64,000 nt of DNA from Gemmata massiliana (GCA_000531095.1 HG799463.1:184671-248670), one strand, 5' to 3'; shown: positions 18,439 to 27,552, counted from the stretch's first letter. The notes: a model not told the origin generated them from the sequence alone. Translations and numbers: made by a program.

Positions 18439-21400
18439 ATGCCCACGACCGAACCTGCGATCAACGACGCTTTGGCCGAAGTGTTGAGACAAACTCGCCG
18501 CGCTTGGCAATCGCCTGAAATCGTGCTGTCCGAAAACACCGGAAATCTGCAAGGCAACAAAAAGCGACCGGACATCCTGATCGCAGAGCAACACGTTTCC
18601 CCGGTCGTGATCGAAACAGAAGTGCATCCGGCGAAGACTGTCGAAGCGGACGCACGCTCTCGGCTCGGCTCAAAACTCACCTCCAACGGACGGACGATTC
18701 TCTCATCAATCGCTGTTCGACTCCCTTCGGCGCTGCGGAAGCACCAGGGATCGGCGCTTCAAGCAGCGATTCACAAGACCGTTGATTTTGAGATGGCGCT
18801 GTACACTGGCCGGGACCCCACGGATTTTTCCCGGTTACCGGAAACGGGTTGGCTGATCGGGAGCGCGAGTGACCTGTCGATCCTCGCACAACACGCTTCC
18901 GTTCCTCCTGCTGTGATTGACGAAGCCGCGACCGCGCTGATGGACGGTATTCGTTCCGCCGCGGGTCTACTTGAGGAGGTGGTCGAGAGTCACGCTGGTG
19001 CCGTCCGGGAGATTGGTGTTCGGCTCAGACAGTGCGACGGGCGACAGACACGCAGCATGGCGATGGCCATTCTGGCGAACGCATTCGTCTTTCATCAGGG
19101 GTTGGCCGGTGGACCAGGCGATTTAGGCAAGGTCCGATCCCTTGCGGAACTTCGCGGGCGCAAGCCGGGATTGAGTCAACCCGTCGTTCTGACCGAGTGG
19201 CAGAAAATCCTCGATGTCAATTACTGGCCGATCTTCAACATCGCGCAACGCATTCTTGAAGTCATTCCTGCCTCGGTTGCCCGCGACATTATTAAGGTGC
19301 TCACAGAGACCGCCGACCGGCTGACCGAGAATCGACTGATGCGGTCGCACGACCTCACCGGCGCGGTGTTTCAGCGTCTCATCGCCGACCGTCGGTTCCT
19401 TGCGGCGTACTACACAACTCCGGCCGCGGCGGCCCTTCTTGCCGGGCTCGCTATCACTCCGGCAATGCTGCCCGCTGGGCTGTCTTGGTCGAGCGGCTCT
19501 GATCTCGAACAATTGCGAATCGGGGATTTGGCTTGTGGAACCGGTACTCTCGTCTCGATCGCTTACCAGCGAATCGGCCAACTTCATGAACTCGCCGGCG
19601 GCGACGCCGAAGCCCTCCACCCGATCATGATGGGGGGTGGACTGGTCGGATGCGACGTGCTCCCTGCGGCGTCTCACCTTACCGCCTCGATGCTCGCCGG
19701 GGCACATCCGACCGTGACCTACCAGGAGAGTGCCATTTACACGGTCGCCTACGGCAAACAACGTAACGGCATCGCGCTCGGCTCGATCGACCTTCTCGAT
19801 GAACAAGCACAGTTGGAGTCATTCTCGATTACCTCACGCTCGGCGGACTCGACCGGCGAGTCAGATGTTAACGCTCTCGTCAAGATTCCGCACCGGTCAC
19901 TCCATCTGGTAATAATGAACCCTCCGTTCACACGTCCCACAGGGCACGAGGGAGAGCGAGAGGGCGTCCCGAACCCCATGTTCGCCGCGTTCAACTCAAC
20001 TGAAGAGGAACAGCGGAGGATGGGAGACGCCCTGAAACAGCGGGCGAAGAATACGTGCTATCACGGTGGCGCGGGCGAGGCGGCTGCGTTCTTAGCCCTT
20101 GGCCACCGCAAACTCAAGCCCGGCGGGGTGCTTGCCTTGGTCATGCCGTCAGGTCTCATGGCCGGAGACTCGTGGGAGAAGTCTCGCCAGTTGTTAGCGG
20201 AAAACTACGGCGAAATCGTGGTGGTTTCGATTGCCAGTCCACGAGACGGGACTGTGGCCTTTTCCGCGGACACTCGGACGGCGGACTGCCTCATAGTCGG
20301 GCGAAAGGCCGATGGCGTCCGGGTGAGACGCACGCAGCGGGCGCTCTTCGTGATGCTGACCGAGCGGCCCGAGTACCCTCTGTTCGGAGCGGAAGCGGCT
20401 CGACAAATTCGAGGGCTGATCACAAGGGATGAGGTGCGCCGCTTGGAAGATGGTCCGTTCGGTGGAACGCCCATCAAGTTCGGCGACACAATCATCGGGC
20501 ACGGGATCGACGCTCCAGTTCCTGCTCGCGGAAGCTGGCGTCTCACCCGCATCACCCACCTCGACCTCGCCCAGACGTGTCACCAGATCGCAACGCACGG
20601 GAAGTTCTGGCTGCCCGGCGTACAGGAAAACGACGCACCGGTGTTCACGGTGAGCACTGTTGCAGGAATCGGCGGCAAGGTGGGGCCGTTGCACCGAGAC
20701 ATTCAGGCCTGGGGGACCGGCACGATTCGTGGTCCGTTCCACATTGACGCGCGGGCTGCGGGAGCGGCTTCCACATATCCGGTATTGTGGTCGCATCACG
20801 CAGAGCGGGAGCGAACGATGGCGTTCGAGGCCGACTGCGAGGGCCGGCCGATCCGCGGAAAGAACGCGCAGGAAAACGCACTCATCACACGAAAGGTGGC
20901 TGTAGTCGCAAAGACCGCAACTCACTGCCACTTTAACCAAAACTTCCGCTTTAACAGCCAATCGACTGCGATGCAATACACCGACCGGCTAACGATCGGG
21001 GGGCGGGCGTGGCTCTCCATCGGTCTCAAGTCGCCAGCGCTGGAAAAGGCCCTCGTAGCATGGGGTAACACCACATTCGGATTGTTGATGTACTGGTGGC
21101 ATGCAAACAAGTCGCAAACGGGGCGGGGCACTATCACCAAGCGGCCGCTCTCGACGCTGCCGGTGCTCGATGTCACCAAGTTATCCGCGGACGCGCTCTC
21201 TAAAGCGGTTTCGATCTTTGACGATTTACGCGATCGCGATCTTCTACCGGCCAACGAGATCGCCAACGACACTGCTAGACAAGAGTTGGACGAGCGTTTT
21301 GCCCGCGAGGTGCTCGGCTTCGATCATTTAGCAACCGATTCGCTCGCCCTTCTGCGTATGAAGTTAGCCGGCGAACCCTCCATTAACGAGGGCAAGCAGT

Positions 21401-21450
21401 CGCGAGTCGGGGTGTTGGTTGGGGACGACGAGGAAGACGAGGATGAGTAA
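18439..21450 (+). CDS. N6-adenine DNA methylase, possible IIG restriction enzyme
   Basis: 1003 residues. The central methyltransferase has motif I LRIGDLACGTGTLVS near residue 360 and motif IV LHLVIMNPPFTRPTGHE near 490, the NPPF form of gamma-class N6-adenine methylases. The N terminus reads KRPDILIAEQHVSPVVIETEVHPAKTVEADA, a PD...E-x-E pattern like the PD-(D/E)xK nuclease of type IIG enzymes but with Glu where Lys is usual. About 450 residues after the methylase block would be the target recognition part; the tail is Asp/Glu-rich. No separate restriction, specificity or helicase gene is adjacent. The ATG at 18340 is an alternative start. It most likely defends or marks the element's DNA. 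Confidence 0.8.
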   Translation: MPTTEPAINDALAEVLRQTRRAWQSPEIVLSENTGNLQGNKKRPDILIAEQHVSPVVIETEVHPAKTVEADARSRLGSKLTSNGRTILSSIAVRLPSALRKHQGSALQAAIHKTVDFEMALYTGRDPTDFSRLPETGWLIGSASDLSILAQHASVPPAVIDEAATALMDGIRSAAGLLEEVVESHAGAVREIGVRLRQCDGRQTRSMAMAILANAFVFHQGLAGGPGDLGKVRSLAELRGRKPGLSQPVVLTEWQKILDVNYWPIFNIAQRILEVIPASVARDIIKVLTETADRLTENRLMRSHDLTGAVFQRLIADRRFLAAYYTTPAAAALLAGLAITPAMLPAGLSWSSGSDLEQLRIGDLACGTGTLVSIAYQRIGQLHELAGGDAEALHPIMMGGGLVGCDVLPAASHLTASMLAGAHPTVTYQESAIYTVAYGKQRNGIALGSIDLLDEQAQLESFSITSRSADSTGESDVNALVKIPHRSLHLVIMNPPFTRPTGHEGEREGVPNPMFAAFNSTEEEQRRMGDALKQRAKNTCYHGGAGEAAAFLALGHRKLKPGGVLALVMPSGLMAGDSWEKSRQLLAENYGEIVVVSIASPRDGTVAFSADTRTADCLIVGRKADGVRVRRTQRALFVMLTERPEYPLFGAEAARQIRGLITRDEVRRLEDGPFGGTPIKFGDTIIGHGIDAPVPARGSWRLTRITHLDLAQTCHQIATHGKFWLPGVQENDAPVFTVSTVAGIGGKVGPLHRDIQAWGTGTIRGPFHIDARAAGAASTYPVLWSHHAERERTMAFEADCEGRPIRGKNAQENALITRKVAVVAKTATHCHFNQNFRFNSQSTAMQYTDRLTIGGRAWLSIGLKSPALEKALVAWGNTTFGLLMYWWHANKSQTGRGTITKRPLSTLPVLDVTKLSADALSKAVSIFDDLRDRDLLPANEIANDTARQELDERFAREVLGFDHLATDSLALLRMKLAGEPSINEGKQSRVGVLVGDDEEDEDE

Positions 21451-21452
21451 TC

Positions 21453-21641
21453 TTACACGATCCGGACGATCATCTCGTTCCGGGGTTCGCTCTTGGGCTT
21501 GTGGGCCCAGAATAGTGGCTCATCCCCCAACTCGTGTTCCTCTTGGATGAAGCAGCACAGGTTGTGCGCCAGCAACTTGCACAGCACTTCGTTCTCCACT
21601 CGCGCCCCGCTCGACCCGGCGCTACACTGAACGCGCAAGTG
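21453..21641 (-). mobile_element. transposase C-terminal fragment
   Basis: The minus strand reads NEVLCKLLAHNLCCFIQEEHELG, the typical tail of DDE transposases of the IS4/IS5/IS1182-like groups, then a short charged end and a stop at 21453. Nothing of the catalytic core is left. The fragment ends two bases after the methylase stop codon, so an insertion may define the 3' edge of that gene. Confidence 0.65.
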
Positions 21642-21667
21642 CTCGACATCCGTGCGGGGCGCATCAA

Positions 21668-22510
21668 ATGGGGGCAACGGCCGCGGGGGCCACGATTTAC
21701 GACCAGCTGACGGACGCGGACCGGCAGTGGTTGCGCGGGGCCGCAGCGGACCTGCGCTCGAAGTTGCGGCGCACCGTGTCCGAGGTCGTTGCCAGTGGCC
21801 GGCTCCTGGCCGACGCGCGCAAGCGGCTCGGGCGCGAGCGATGGAAGTCGTGGCTCGAGCGGGAAGCTCAGATCGCGACCCGTAGCGCCGCGCGCCTGGT
21901 TGCGGTCGGAAACGTGTTCGGCCACGTGTCCGAATCGACACTTCTGAACTTCACGCCCACGGCCCTGTACCAGCTCGCCGAACCGGGCGTCCCGCAGTCG
22001 ATCCGCGAATTCGCAGTTCTTCAGGCCCAGGACGGCGAAGAGGTGACCGCGGCCGGCGTCCTGGAGTGGCTCACGATTCAGCGCGACGTGGAACCGGACG
22101 CGCCGCTCAAACTGGCGACGACCGACGAGAAGCTCAAGAACAAGACGGTCGACCCGGACGAGGTGTCTGCGGAGGACAACTGGTTCATCCTGCGCGACCT
22201 GATCGGATCGGACGGAACGGTTCACCTGTCCGGGTTCCCGGACGCCGAGAATGAGGACCGGTGCTTTACCGGGGCGTTCATCGACGGGGCCGGGCGGCGC
22301 CGGGTCGCGACGGGCGCCACGATCGAGGCCGTGGTGCTCCAGTTGGCCGGTAAGGTGCGCAAGAAGGTGTGCGTGAGGTGCGAGGAGAACAAGCCCCTCG
22401 ACGAGTTCTGTCGGCGGTCGGACCTGCCCGACGGGCGCGAGTACCGGTGCAAGGTGTGCGAACGGTTGCGAGTCAAGAACCACGCGCTGCGCAAGGCCGC
22501 GGCGGGGTGA
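21668..22510 (+). CDS. DUF3102-like protein with C-terminal zinc ribbon
   Basis: 280 residues. The N terminus (LRRTVSEVVASGRLLADARKRLGRERWKSWLEREAQIATRSAARLVAVGNVF) matches the DUF3102 pattern found in phage and plasmid proteins. The C terminus has CVRCEENKPLDEF and EYRCKVCERLR, four cysteines of a CxxC...CxxC ribbon as seen near HNH nucleases and phage DNA-binding proteins. The middle is acidic and has no motif I know. It lies between a transposase remnant and DUF1580 within the element. DUF3102 proteins are thought to act on DNA; the exact role here is unknown. Confidence 0.7.
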   Translation: MGATAAGATIYDQLTDADRQWLRGAAADLRSKLRRTVSEVVASGRLLADARKRLGRERWKSWLEREAQIATRSAARLVAVGNVFGHVSESTLLNFTPTALYQLAEPGVPQSIREFAVLQAQDGEEVTAAGVLEWLTIQRDVEPDAPLKLATTDEKLKNKTVDPDEVSAEDNWFILRDLIGSDGTVHLSGFPDAENEDRCFTGAFIDGAGRRRVATGATIEAVVLQLAGKVRKKVCVRCEENKPLDEFCRRSDLPDGREYRCKVCERLRVKNHALRKAAAG

Positions 22511-22563
22511 AGGCGAATGCTGCCGCGAGCACTTGTAGGGACTCACGCTCAATCGCCGACTGT

Positions 22564-22890
22564 TCACTTCCAGCCGAACAACTTCGCAACCCGACTGCGA
22601 GCTGCGAGGCTGTCGCGATTCATCTGGGCTGGCGTTCGTTCCGGTTTCGCCAACCCTGCTCCGGCGCCGCAAACAGTCACAAACCGTTCGTAGGCTTCGA
22701 GGCTCGTGACGTACTTCCCGCCGACCCGGATCGCCTCGAGTTTCACTTTCGCGCCGCGGACCGTTACCCCCCGGAGAATCCACCGAAGTACGGTCGTGCG
22801 GTGCGTCTTGGTCGCGCCGCGCCCGCCCGGGACCAGGGACGCGATGTGCGCGAGACCGACGCGCGTTTCGTTCATGATGGGTGAGGACAT
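22564..22890 (-). CDS. DUF1580 domain protein
   Basis: 108 residues of the planctomycete-specific DUF1580 family: LAHIASLVPGGRGATKTHRTTVLRWILRGV is a helix-turn-helix-like start and VKLEAIRVGGKYVTSLEAYERFV the conserved end. Such proteins sit beside integrases in Gemmata-type islands and resemble excisionases. Here the gene lies 56 bases upstream of an integrase in the same direction, which fits an excisionase/directionality role (inference). ATG 22890 or 22875 could be the start. Confidence 0.8.
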   Translation of the reverse strand: MSSPIMNETRVGLAHIASLVPGGRGATKTHRTTVLRWILRGVTVRGAKVKLEAIRVGGKYVTSLEAYERFVTVCGAGAGLAKPERTPAQMNRDSLAARSRVAKLFGWK

Positions 22891-22946
22891 GGCAAACGCT
22901 CCATTTGCTCACAGAATTTCATAACCGGGTTGTTGAGGTGCCGAAA

Positions 22947-24152
22947 CTAGCCGACTTTAACGCTTCCGATCACGCGCAGGGCTAGGGCCAGATCGCGTTC
23001 GGCGTAGATCTGCGTCACGTCCGCCCGTGCGTGGCCCAGGAGCACCTGGGCTGCTTCCAGACCGTATTCCTTTCGCACGAGCGTCGCGAACGTGTGCCGA
23101 AGTTGGTTCGGTAGGAACTTCGGGACGCCGGCCTTTTCGCACGCGGCAACGAGCGCGTGCCCGTACCCCCCGACGTTAAACCGTTCGGCCGGTTGGCGCT
23201 TCGGGTTCGCGGCCCGCGCGCGACGTGCCTCCCAGGGGCGAACGGGTGTTTTTCGCGCCGCCTTTCGCGCCGCGAGGTGCTCGACCCGCGCGGCCCGTGG
23301 GCTGAACAGCCAGTCGGTGTCCTTGGGCCGCAACGGGTCCGGGCACTCGTTCAAAAACGTCGCGATCAGCTCTTGCGTGAAGGGGTTGAACAGGATCGTT
23401 CGGTCCTTTTCGCGCCACTCGGTTTTGTGTGCTTCCGGGCGCCAGATCCAAATTGGGCCGGTGCGTTCCAACTCGCACAACCGAAGAACACACACTTCGC
23501 CGGGCCGCATGCCCGTGTTCAACTGGAGCTGCGCCATCGTGCGTTGGTACCGGTCCAGGAACGGGAGCGCCAAGTTCACGTGTTCGAGCGGCGCCGGCTC
23601 CACGGGTTCCGCTTCCGGCGCCGCGCTCCGGCCCTTTTGGAGCCCCTGAACACACTTCAGAGCGTTCACCACATCAACGGGAACCAACTGTTGGGACACC
23701 GCCCACCGAAACATGCTCCGGATGCGAACGATGCGCTTGTTGATGAGAGTGCGGCACCACCCCGCTTCGATCATTTTCTGGCGAACGGTCTGAATCGCGA
23801 GCGGCCCGAAGTCGGCGGCGGAAGTTTGGCCGTAAAGTGGCGCGAGGTGAACCAAACTGCGCCCGTATTCTCGGAACTCGCTCGTGTGCGACCCGTCTTT
23901 CGCGCGGTAGTGTGTCGATGCGTGTAAGCTGAACGCTTCGATTACTTCGTCCACGGTTACCCGCGATCGAGCGGACGGGGCTTTAGGTACCTGGGACGCG
24001 CGTATTTCGGCGCACACCCGGGCGTATTCTTTGAGGCTCTCCGGAGTTCCGTACTTGCCGAGCCAGACCTCGTTCCCACACCAGCGCACACGGGCGATTC
24101 CCGACCGTTTGTGTAATTCGTACTTGGGAACCAGATTGCGGCTTCGTGTCAT
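22947..24152 (-). CDS. tyrosine recombinase/integrase (second, internal)
   Basis: 401 residues with a SAM-like core-binding domain (about 90-190) and a complete catalytic domain: NTGMRPGEVCVLRL carries Arg 1, PNQLRHTFATLVRKEYG the His-x-x-Arg, and LLGHARADVTQIYAERD the second His and Tyr nucleophile. The ATG at 24152 has GGAG nine bases upstream; an ATG seven codons earlier lacks one. It differs from the integrase at the right end of the element and has no visible att repeat of its own, so it may belong to an older element nested in or merged with this one. DUF1580 follows it. Confidence 0.9.
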   Translation of the reverse strand: MTRSRNLVPKYELHKRSGIARVRWCGNEVWLGKYGTPESLKEYARVCAEIRASQVPKAPSARSRVTVDEVIEAFSLHASTHYRAKDGSHTSEFREYGRSLVHLAPLYGQTSAADFGPLAIQTVRQKMIEAGWCRTLINKRIVRIRSMFRWAVSQQLVPVDVVNALKCVQGLQKGRSAAPEAEPVEPAPLEHVNLALPFLDRYQRTMAQLQLNTGMRPGEVCVLRLCELERTGPIWIWRPEAHKTEWREKDRTILFNPFTQELIATFLNECPDPLRPKDTDWLFSPRAARVEHLAARKAARKTPVRPWEARRARAANPKRQPAERFNVGGYGHALVAACEKAGVPKFLPNQLRHTFATLVRKEYGLEAAQVLLGHARADVTQIYAERDLALALRVIGSVKVG

Positions 24153-24324
24153 CGGAAACGCTCCGGAAGCCATCTGTGCGTTCGCTCCACGGATTCCATC
24201 GGCGGCGCATCGACGGACCTGAACCTCTTCACGAAAAGAATCTCAAACTCGTCGACACATTCACTTGACCGGATTCGGGTGAACGATCATTATCAGATGC
24301 TCCATCGACCGGTGGGAACCCGAG

Positions 24325-24507
24325 ATGAGCGACCCGAACACGTCTGTACCGAAACCACCGATACCGCCCGAGTTGCGGCGGAAATTGCTCGCTTCCGCGA
24401 AGAGGCTGGCGGCGCTGAAGGCGGAGCGCGACTCGTGGGCGAAGACGGCCTTGGCCCTCGAGTTTGCCGAGGTGAAGAATAAACCGGAGCAAAAGTCGGA
24501 ACAGTAG
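24325..24507 (+). CDS. small hypothetical protein
   Basis: 60 residues: a Pro-rich start, then a charged helical stretch (ELRRKLLASAKRLAALKAERDSWAKTAL) likely to be a coiled coil, and a Lys/Glu-rich end. GAG stands just before the ATG. I do not recognise it; it is convergent with the P63C gene. Confidence 0.45.
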   Translation: MSDPNTSVPKPPIPPELRRKLLASAKRLAALKAERDSWAKTALALEFAEVKNKPEQKSEQ

Positions 24508-24522
24508 GTTCGACACATCAAC

Positions 24523-25128
24523 TCACAACGCCCACCCGCGCAGTGCGAACAGGCGCTGGTAGAAGTCCGGGTAGAACGTCATGGACCACGCCGCGAAGCT
24601 CTCGCGCAGGTAGCGGTTGAAGAGTCGCTGGAGGGCGTCGCGCCCGCGGTCGGCTTGGTAGCCGGTCGCTTCGTCGATCAGGGCCGTGATACCCGTTCGC
24701 GCGAGCGCACCGAGGACAATCTCGCACACTTCGGCGATGCGCTCTTGGGGCTTGTGCAACTTCCCGGCGCGACGCGCGGCCAAGTAGATCTGGCAGATGT
24801 CTGGAAGTACATTTGCGTCGAATCCGGTGACGGCATTCCCCTTCACCGACTCGTACAAAATGGGGGAGTATTGAAACTCCTTGGAAATGAAGGGTTTCAG
24901 GTTGTTTGAGGCTACGAAAACGGGCATTTTGGGGGAGTTATTTTCCCCGGTGATTTTTGCTTCTGGTCGCTTGCTTGCGTACCCCAGCGCCCGCCTTAAA
25001 CCTTGATCGCTGAGCACCCTTTTACCGTCATCCAGAACCGCGCACGGGATGCTGAGGTTCAGAATGGGGAGTTCGCCCATGTGCGTCGCCTTGGGCAACT
25101 CACTGCCTTTGACACGAAAGGTCTTCAT
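24523..25128 (-). CDS. P63C domain protein
   Basis: 201 residues of the phage-associated P63C family. Landmarks are VLSDQGLRRALGYASKRP near residue 41, MPVFVASNNLKPFISKEF near 67, and the C-terminal signature DEATGYQADRGRDALQRLFNRYL with WSMTFYPDFYQRLFAL. It reads complete. Its role is not established; P63C proteins occur in prophages together with antirepressor-like N-terminal modules. The block MPVFVASNNLKPFISK recurs as MPLFVASNHLKPFISK in the repeats at 29.2, 29.3 and 41.3 kb, so this gene, or a sister copy, is the source of those repeats. Confidence 0.85.
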   Translation of the reverse strand: MKTFRVKGSELPKATHMGELPILNLSIPCAVLDDGKRVLSDQGLRRALGYASKRPEAKITGENNSPKMPVFVASNNLKPFISKEFQYSPILYESVKGNAVTGFDANVLPDICQIYLAARRAGKLHKPQERIAEVCEIVLGALARTGITALIDEATGYQADRGRDALQRLFNRYLRESFAAWSMTFYPDFYQRLFALRGWAL

Positions 25129-25264
25129 AGCAACTGCCTTGATGCGTACACGGCCGGCAGTGGTGGGGACTTGCGCGAAGAAGTGTACCGCGGCGCCCAA
25201 CCACAATGGGACGGCGCGCCAGGGGTTCGGGTGGTTGGTACCGCCCCCTGGCGCGCCGAGTGAT

Positions 25265-25645
25265 TCACCGGTTTCTTTCGGCTCGGCTCCTCCTTCGGGT
25301 TCGGCCCCGCCCGTAGCTGATGACCTCCGTTTCGAGCGTGGCGAGGAACGCGCGGCACGCCCACTCGAACCCGGCGGCCTCGCGCGGGAGCTCGTCCGCC
25401 GCGTCCAGGTACGTCTTGGCGTCGTAGTCGTCGCTCGCCACCGGGGGCAACCGTGCCGCGGCCCACGCATCCCGGATCACCTGCGCGGAGTACGGCTGGA
25501 ACGCCAGCAGGAGCCGGATCAGGTGCCGCAGGGTCTCCTGGATCCGCACCGCGTCGCGGGTGAAGTCCGACTGCCCGACGATCGCGTACCGCTTCTGGTG
25601 CAGAAGCAACCGGGCCACCTCCAGGTCCGTGTGTACCCGTGCCAT
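25265..25645 (-). CDS. hypothetical protein
   Basis: 126 residues, mostly helical (VARLLLHQKRYAIVGQSDFTRDAVRIQETLRHLIRLLLAFQ), with a basic C terminus GRGRTRRRSRAERNR. I recognise no family. Its ATG overlaps the stop of the gene upstream (25645-26043), so the two are translationally coupled. Confidence 0.6.
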   Translation of the reverse strand: MARVHTDLEVARLLLHQKRYAIVGQSDFTRDAVRIQETLRHLIRLLLAFQPYSAQVIRDAWAAARLPPVASDDYDAKTYLDAADELPREAAGFEWACRAFLATLETEVISYGRGRTRRRSRAERNR

Positions 25646-26043
25646 CACGCACCCGCCTTTCCGCCCACCACGGCGCACGGGGCCGCGTCGTCGCCCGGTT
25701 CTCCAGTGGCCCCCGGGACGGGTTCGGCGAGTTCGCTCTCGGTCATCGGGATCGCGTCCATGTCCGTATTGTGTTTGAACATGTCGAGCGCCCAGGTGAA
25801 CCCGCCGATGTCGCCCGCGACGTCCGCGACGTTGTTGAGCAAGGTCTTGGTGGTGCGCGAGTTGAGTATTTCGGGCGGTGTCCCGAGCGCGATCAGGTCT
25901 TCGGTCACGGATTCCGTGTCGTATTCGACGAACGCCGCGACCCGTTCGCGCAGGTGTTCGGCCAGTTTCACCAACTCCAACAGGTGCCGGTTGAACTTGG
26001 TGCGCCCCATGTAGTCGTAGGGGTTCCAGGGGAGTGTGCTCAT
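25645..26043 (-). CDS. hypothetical protein
   Basis: 132 residues, helical (NRHLLELVKLAEHLRERVAAFVEYDTESV), with a low-complexity acidic and Gly/Ala tail. There is no known domain. It heads a two-gene unit, sharing the stop/start TGATG with the next gene. The size, orientation and neighbours suggest an accessory gene of the element. Confidence 0.6.
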   Translation of the reverse strand: MSTLPWNPYDYMGRTKFNRHLLELVKLAEHLRERVAAFVEYDTESVTEDLIALGTPPEILNSRTTKTLLNNVADVAGDIGGFTWALDMFKHNTDMDAIPMTESELAEPVPGATGEPGDDAAPCAVVGGKAGA

Positions 26044-26116
26044 CTGAAGTACCCTCGTAATCAGTGAAAGGAAGCCCGCCCGGCGCCGGGCGGGAATAAA
26101 GCCGGAATAGACGGGC

Positions 26117-26365
26117 CTACCACACTTGCGGTTGGGCGGAGAACAGTTCGCCGCGGAGCCTCACGATGGCGTGCTGCAAGTCGCCGACGCAGGTCTCCTC
26201 GAAGACGTCGTCGTTGATGCGCGCGTAGATCTGGTCCTCGAAGGCGTTGAGCAGTTCGACCGCTTCGGCCCACTTGATCAGCGCCCGTCGCGGGGGCGCG
26301 ATTTCCCGTTTGGCGACGGGCGCGGTCGAGGCCTTCTTCGCCTTGGTCTTTCGGTTCGTAGCCAT
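26117..26365 (-). CDS. small hypothetical protein
   Basis: 82 residues. A Lys-rich start (MATNRKTKAKKAST) that could contact nucleic acid, then an amphipathic body WAEAVELLNAFEDQIYARINDD. I recognise no family. It lies between two small genes of the same strand and is probably co-transcribed with them. Confidence 0.5.
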   Translation of the reverse strand: MATNRKTKAKKASTAPVAKREIAPPRRALIKWAEAVELLNAFEDQIYARINDDVFEETCVGDLQHAIVRLRGELFSAQPQVW

Positions 26366-26441
26366 CGATTGGTCCTCGTGATGGTGGTTGGGAAGTGGCC
26401 CGGCTGAGAGGTAGTGCTCACAGCCGGGCCGCGTCGTTTCT

Positions 26442-26663
26442 TCACGTCACCGGAAACGCTCTGGCGTCCAGGCACTCGACGAGCCGGGCGTTGTACTCGT
26501 CGTCATCGATCCGATCGGCGAGCCATTCGGCCTCCGCCCGGAATTCCTCCGCCACGATCAGTCGCTCGATCCGCTGCGGGCTCTCCGGGGCCAGCTTCTG
26601 GGCCTCGACTTCCAGGTTCCGTGCCCGCGTAACCAGTTCCCGCAGCTTGCCAAGCCGGCTCAT
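26442..26663 (-). CDS. small coiled-coil protein
   Basis: 73 residues: a leucine-spaced helical protein (LGKLRELVTRARNLEVEAQKL) ending LVECLDARAFPVT. A strong GGAGGG ribosome-binding site precedes the ATG at 26663. It is the first gene leftward of the divergent control region at 26664-26821 and so is probably controlled by the XRE-type regulator encoded on the other side. Confidence 0.6.
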   Translation of the reverse strand: MSRLGKLRELVTRARNLEVEAQKLAPESPQRIERLIVAEEFRAEAEWLADRIDDDEYNARLVECLDARAFPVT

Positions 26664-26721
26664 TGCAACCCTCCCGTTCGTGCAAACAGTTGCAATCGAC
26701 ACTTGCCGAAGATTAGTGTCC

Positions 26722-26775
26722 ATTGCAACCGGTGTCAATAGACACACATGAAAAATAGTTGCAATTGCAACCGGT
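26722..26775. promoter_or_regulatory. candidate operator pair of the divergent XRE locus
   Basis: ATTGCAACCGGT occurs twice as a direct repeat (26722-26733 and 26764-26775), 42 bases apart, which is four helical turns. The second overlaps a perfect palindrome TTGCAATTGCAA (26759-26770), and a further GTTGCAATCGAC lies near 26690. The block sits between divergent genes and 47 bases before the XRE repressor start, a natural place for autoregulation. Confidence 0.6.
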
Positions 26776-26821
26776 CGCAAATGTCACTAAGATTCGTGCG
26801 AACCACCTCAAGAGGTGTGCC

Positions 26822-27079
26822 ATGACGTTTGCGGAGAAGTTGCGCGAATTGCGCGACGCGAAGGGTTTGAGCGAAGCAAAACTTGCAGAAGCGAGTGGAA
26901 TCCCTTTTGGGACGGTCCACGTTTACGCCATTGGTCGAAGGAAACCGTCATTCGCCTCGGTGGTGAAATTGGCAAAAGCGCTTGGCGTTTCGTGCGAAGC
27001 GTTCGCGGGATGTGACGATATTGTTGGTGAAGAAGAAGACGAACCGCCCGCACCGAAGAAGCCGAAGGGGAAGAAGTAA
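26822..27079 (+). CDS. XRE-family transcriptional regulator
   Basis: 85 residues. Residues 3-62 are a Cro/CI-type helix-turn-helix: LRELRDAKGLSEAKLAEASGIPFGTVHVYAIGRRKPSFASVVKLAKALGV. A Glu-rich linker and a Lys/Pro tail follow. AAGAGGTG stands right before the ATG. The next gene starts inside its stop codon (TAATG). Likely represses its own divergent promoter region at 26.7 kb and so the small genes to the left. Confidence 0.87.
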   Translation: MTFAEKLRELRDAKGLSEAKLAEASGIPFGTVHVYAIGRRKPSFASVVKLAKALGVSCEAFAGCDDIVGEEEDEPPAPKKPKGKK

Positions 27080-27501
27080 TGGGTCGCGGGCTCTCGCCGT
27101 TGCAGCGGTACATTCTCACCGAGGCCGGGAAGCGTGCGCGCCTGTACTACGCGGACATCTTGGAAGGGTACTTCAAGTGGAAGCCGGTGAGGCCCATTCG
27201 GCGCTACAAGGCTGGCGAAGTTCTCCCGGGCGCGATGGGCTTCCCGTCACTAACGATCGGCCCTGAAGACGACGGCGGGATCAAAGACCTCGGCTCTCCG
27301 AAGTTCTCCCGACAGGCGATCGGTGAGGCAGTTTACAGCAAGACGATGGCCACACTGAGCCGCTCGTGTTTGCGACTTGGCGAGCGCGGTTTGGTGACGT
27401 GCTTGACTGGAACGCGATCGCACTGGTCCGGCGTCGAAATCACGGACGCAGGGCACGAGTGGCTATCGGTTAACTCTAGCGCGACGTTGCGACAGAGTTA
27501 A
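27079..27501 (+). CDS. putative winged-helix protein
   Basis: 140 residues. The C-terminal half (SKTMATLSRSCLRLGERGLVTCL...GVEITDAGHEWL) has the shape of a winged-helix domain: a recognition helix, then a beta hairpin, then 'ITDAGxxxL'. The N terminus is basic (LSPLQRYILTEAGKRARLYY). The gene overlaps the XRE gene by one base (TAATG), so the pair is translationally coupled and probably works together in regulation. Confidence 0.6.
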   Translation: MGRGLSPLQRYILTEAGKRARLYYADILEGYFKWKPVRPIRRYKAGEVLPGAMGFPSLTIGPEDDGGIKDLGSPKFSRQAIGEAVYSKTMATLSRSCLRLGERGLVTCLTGTRSHWSGVEITDAGHEWLSVNSSATLRQS

Positions 27502-27552
27502 CCGATAGCGAATGTACCGCTACATTGAGACCGCAAACCTGCAGGAACCCTG

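Noticed and set aside
22947-24152. Separate integrated element around the second integrase with its own att repeat
   Set aside because: I looked for a direct repeat or tRNA piece near 22.5-24.5 kb and found none; left as an internal integrase.
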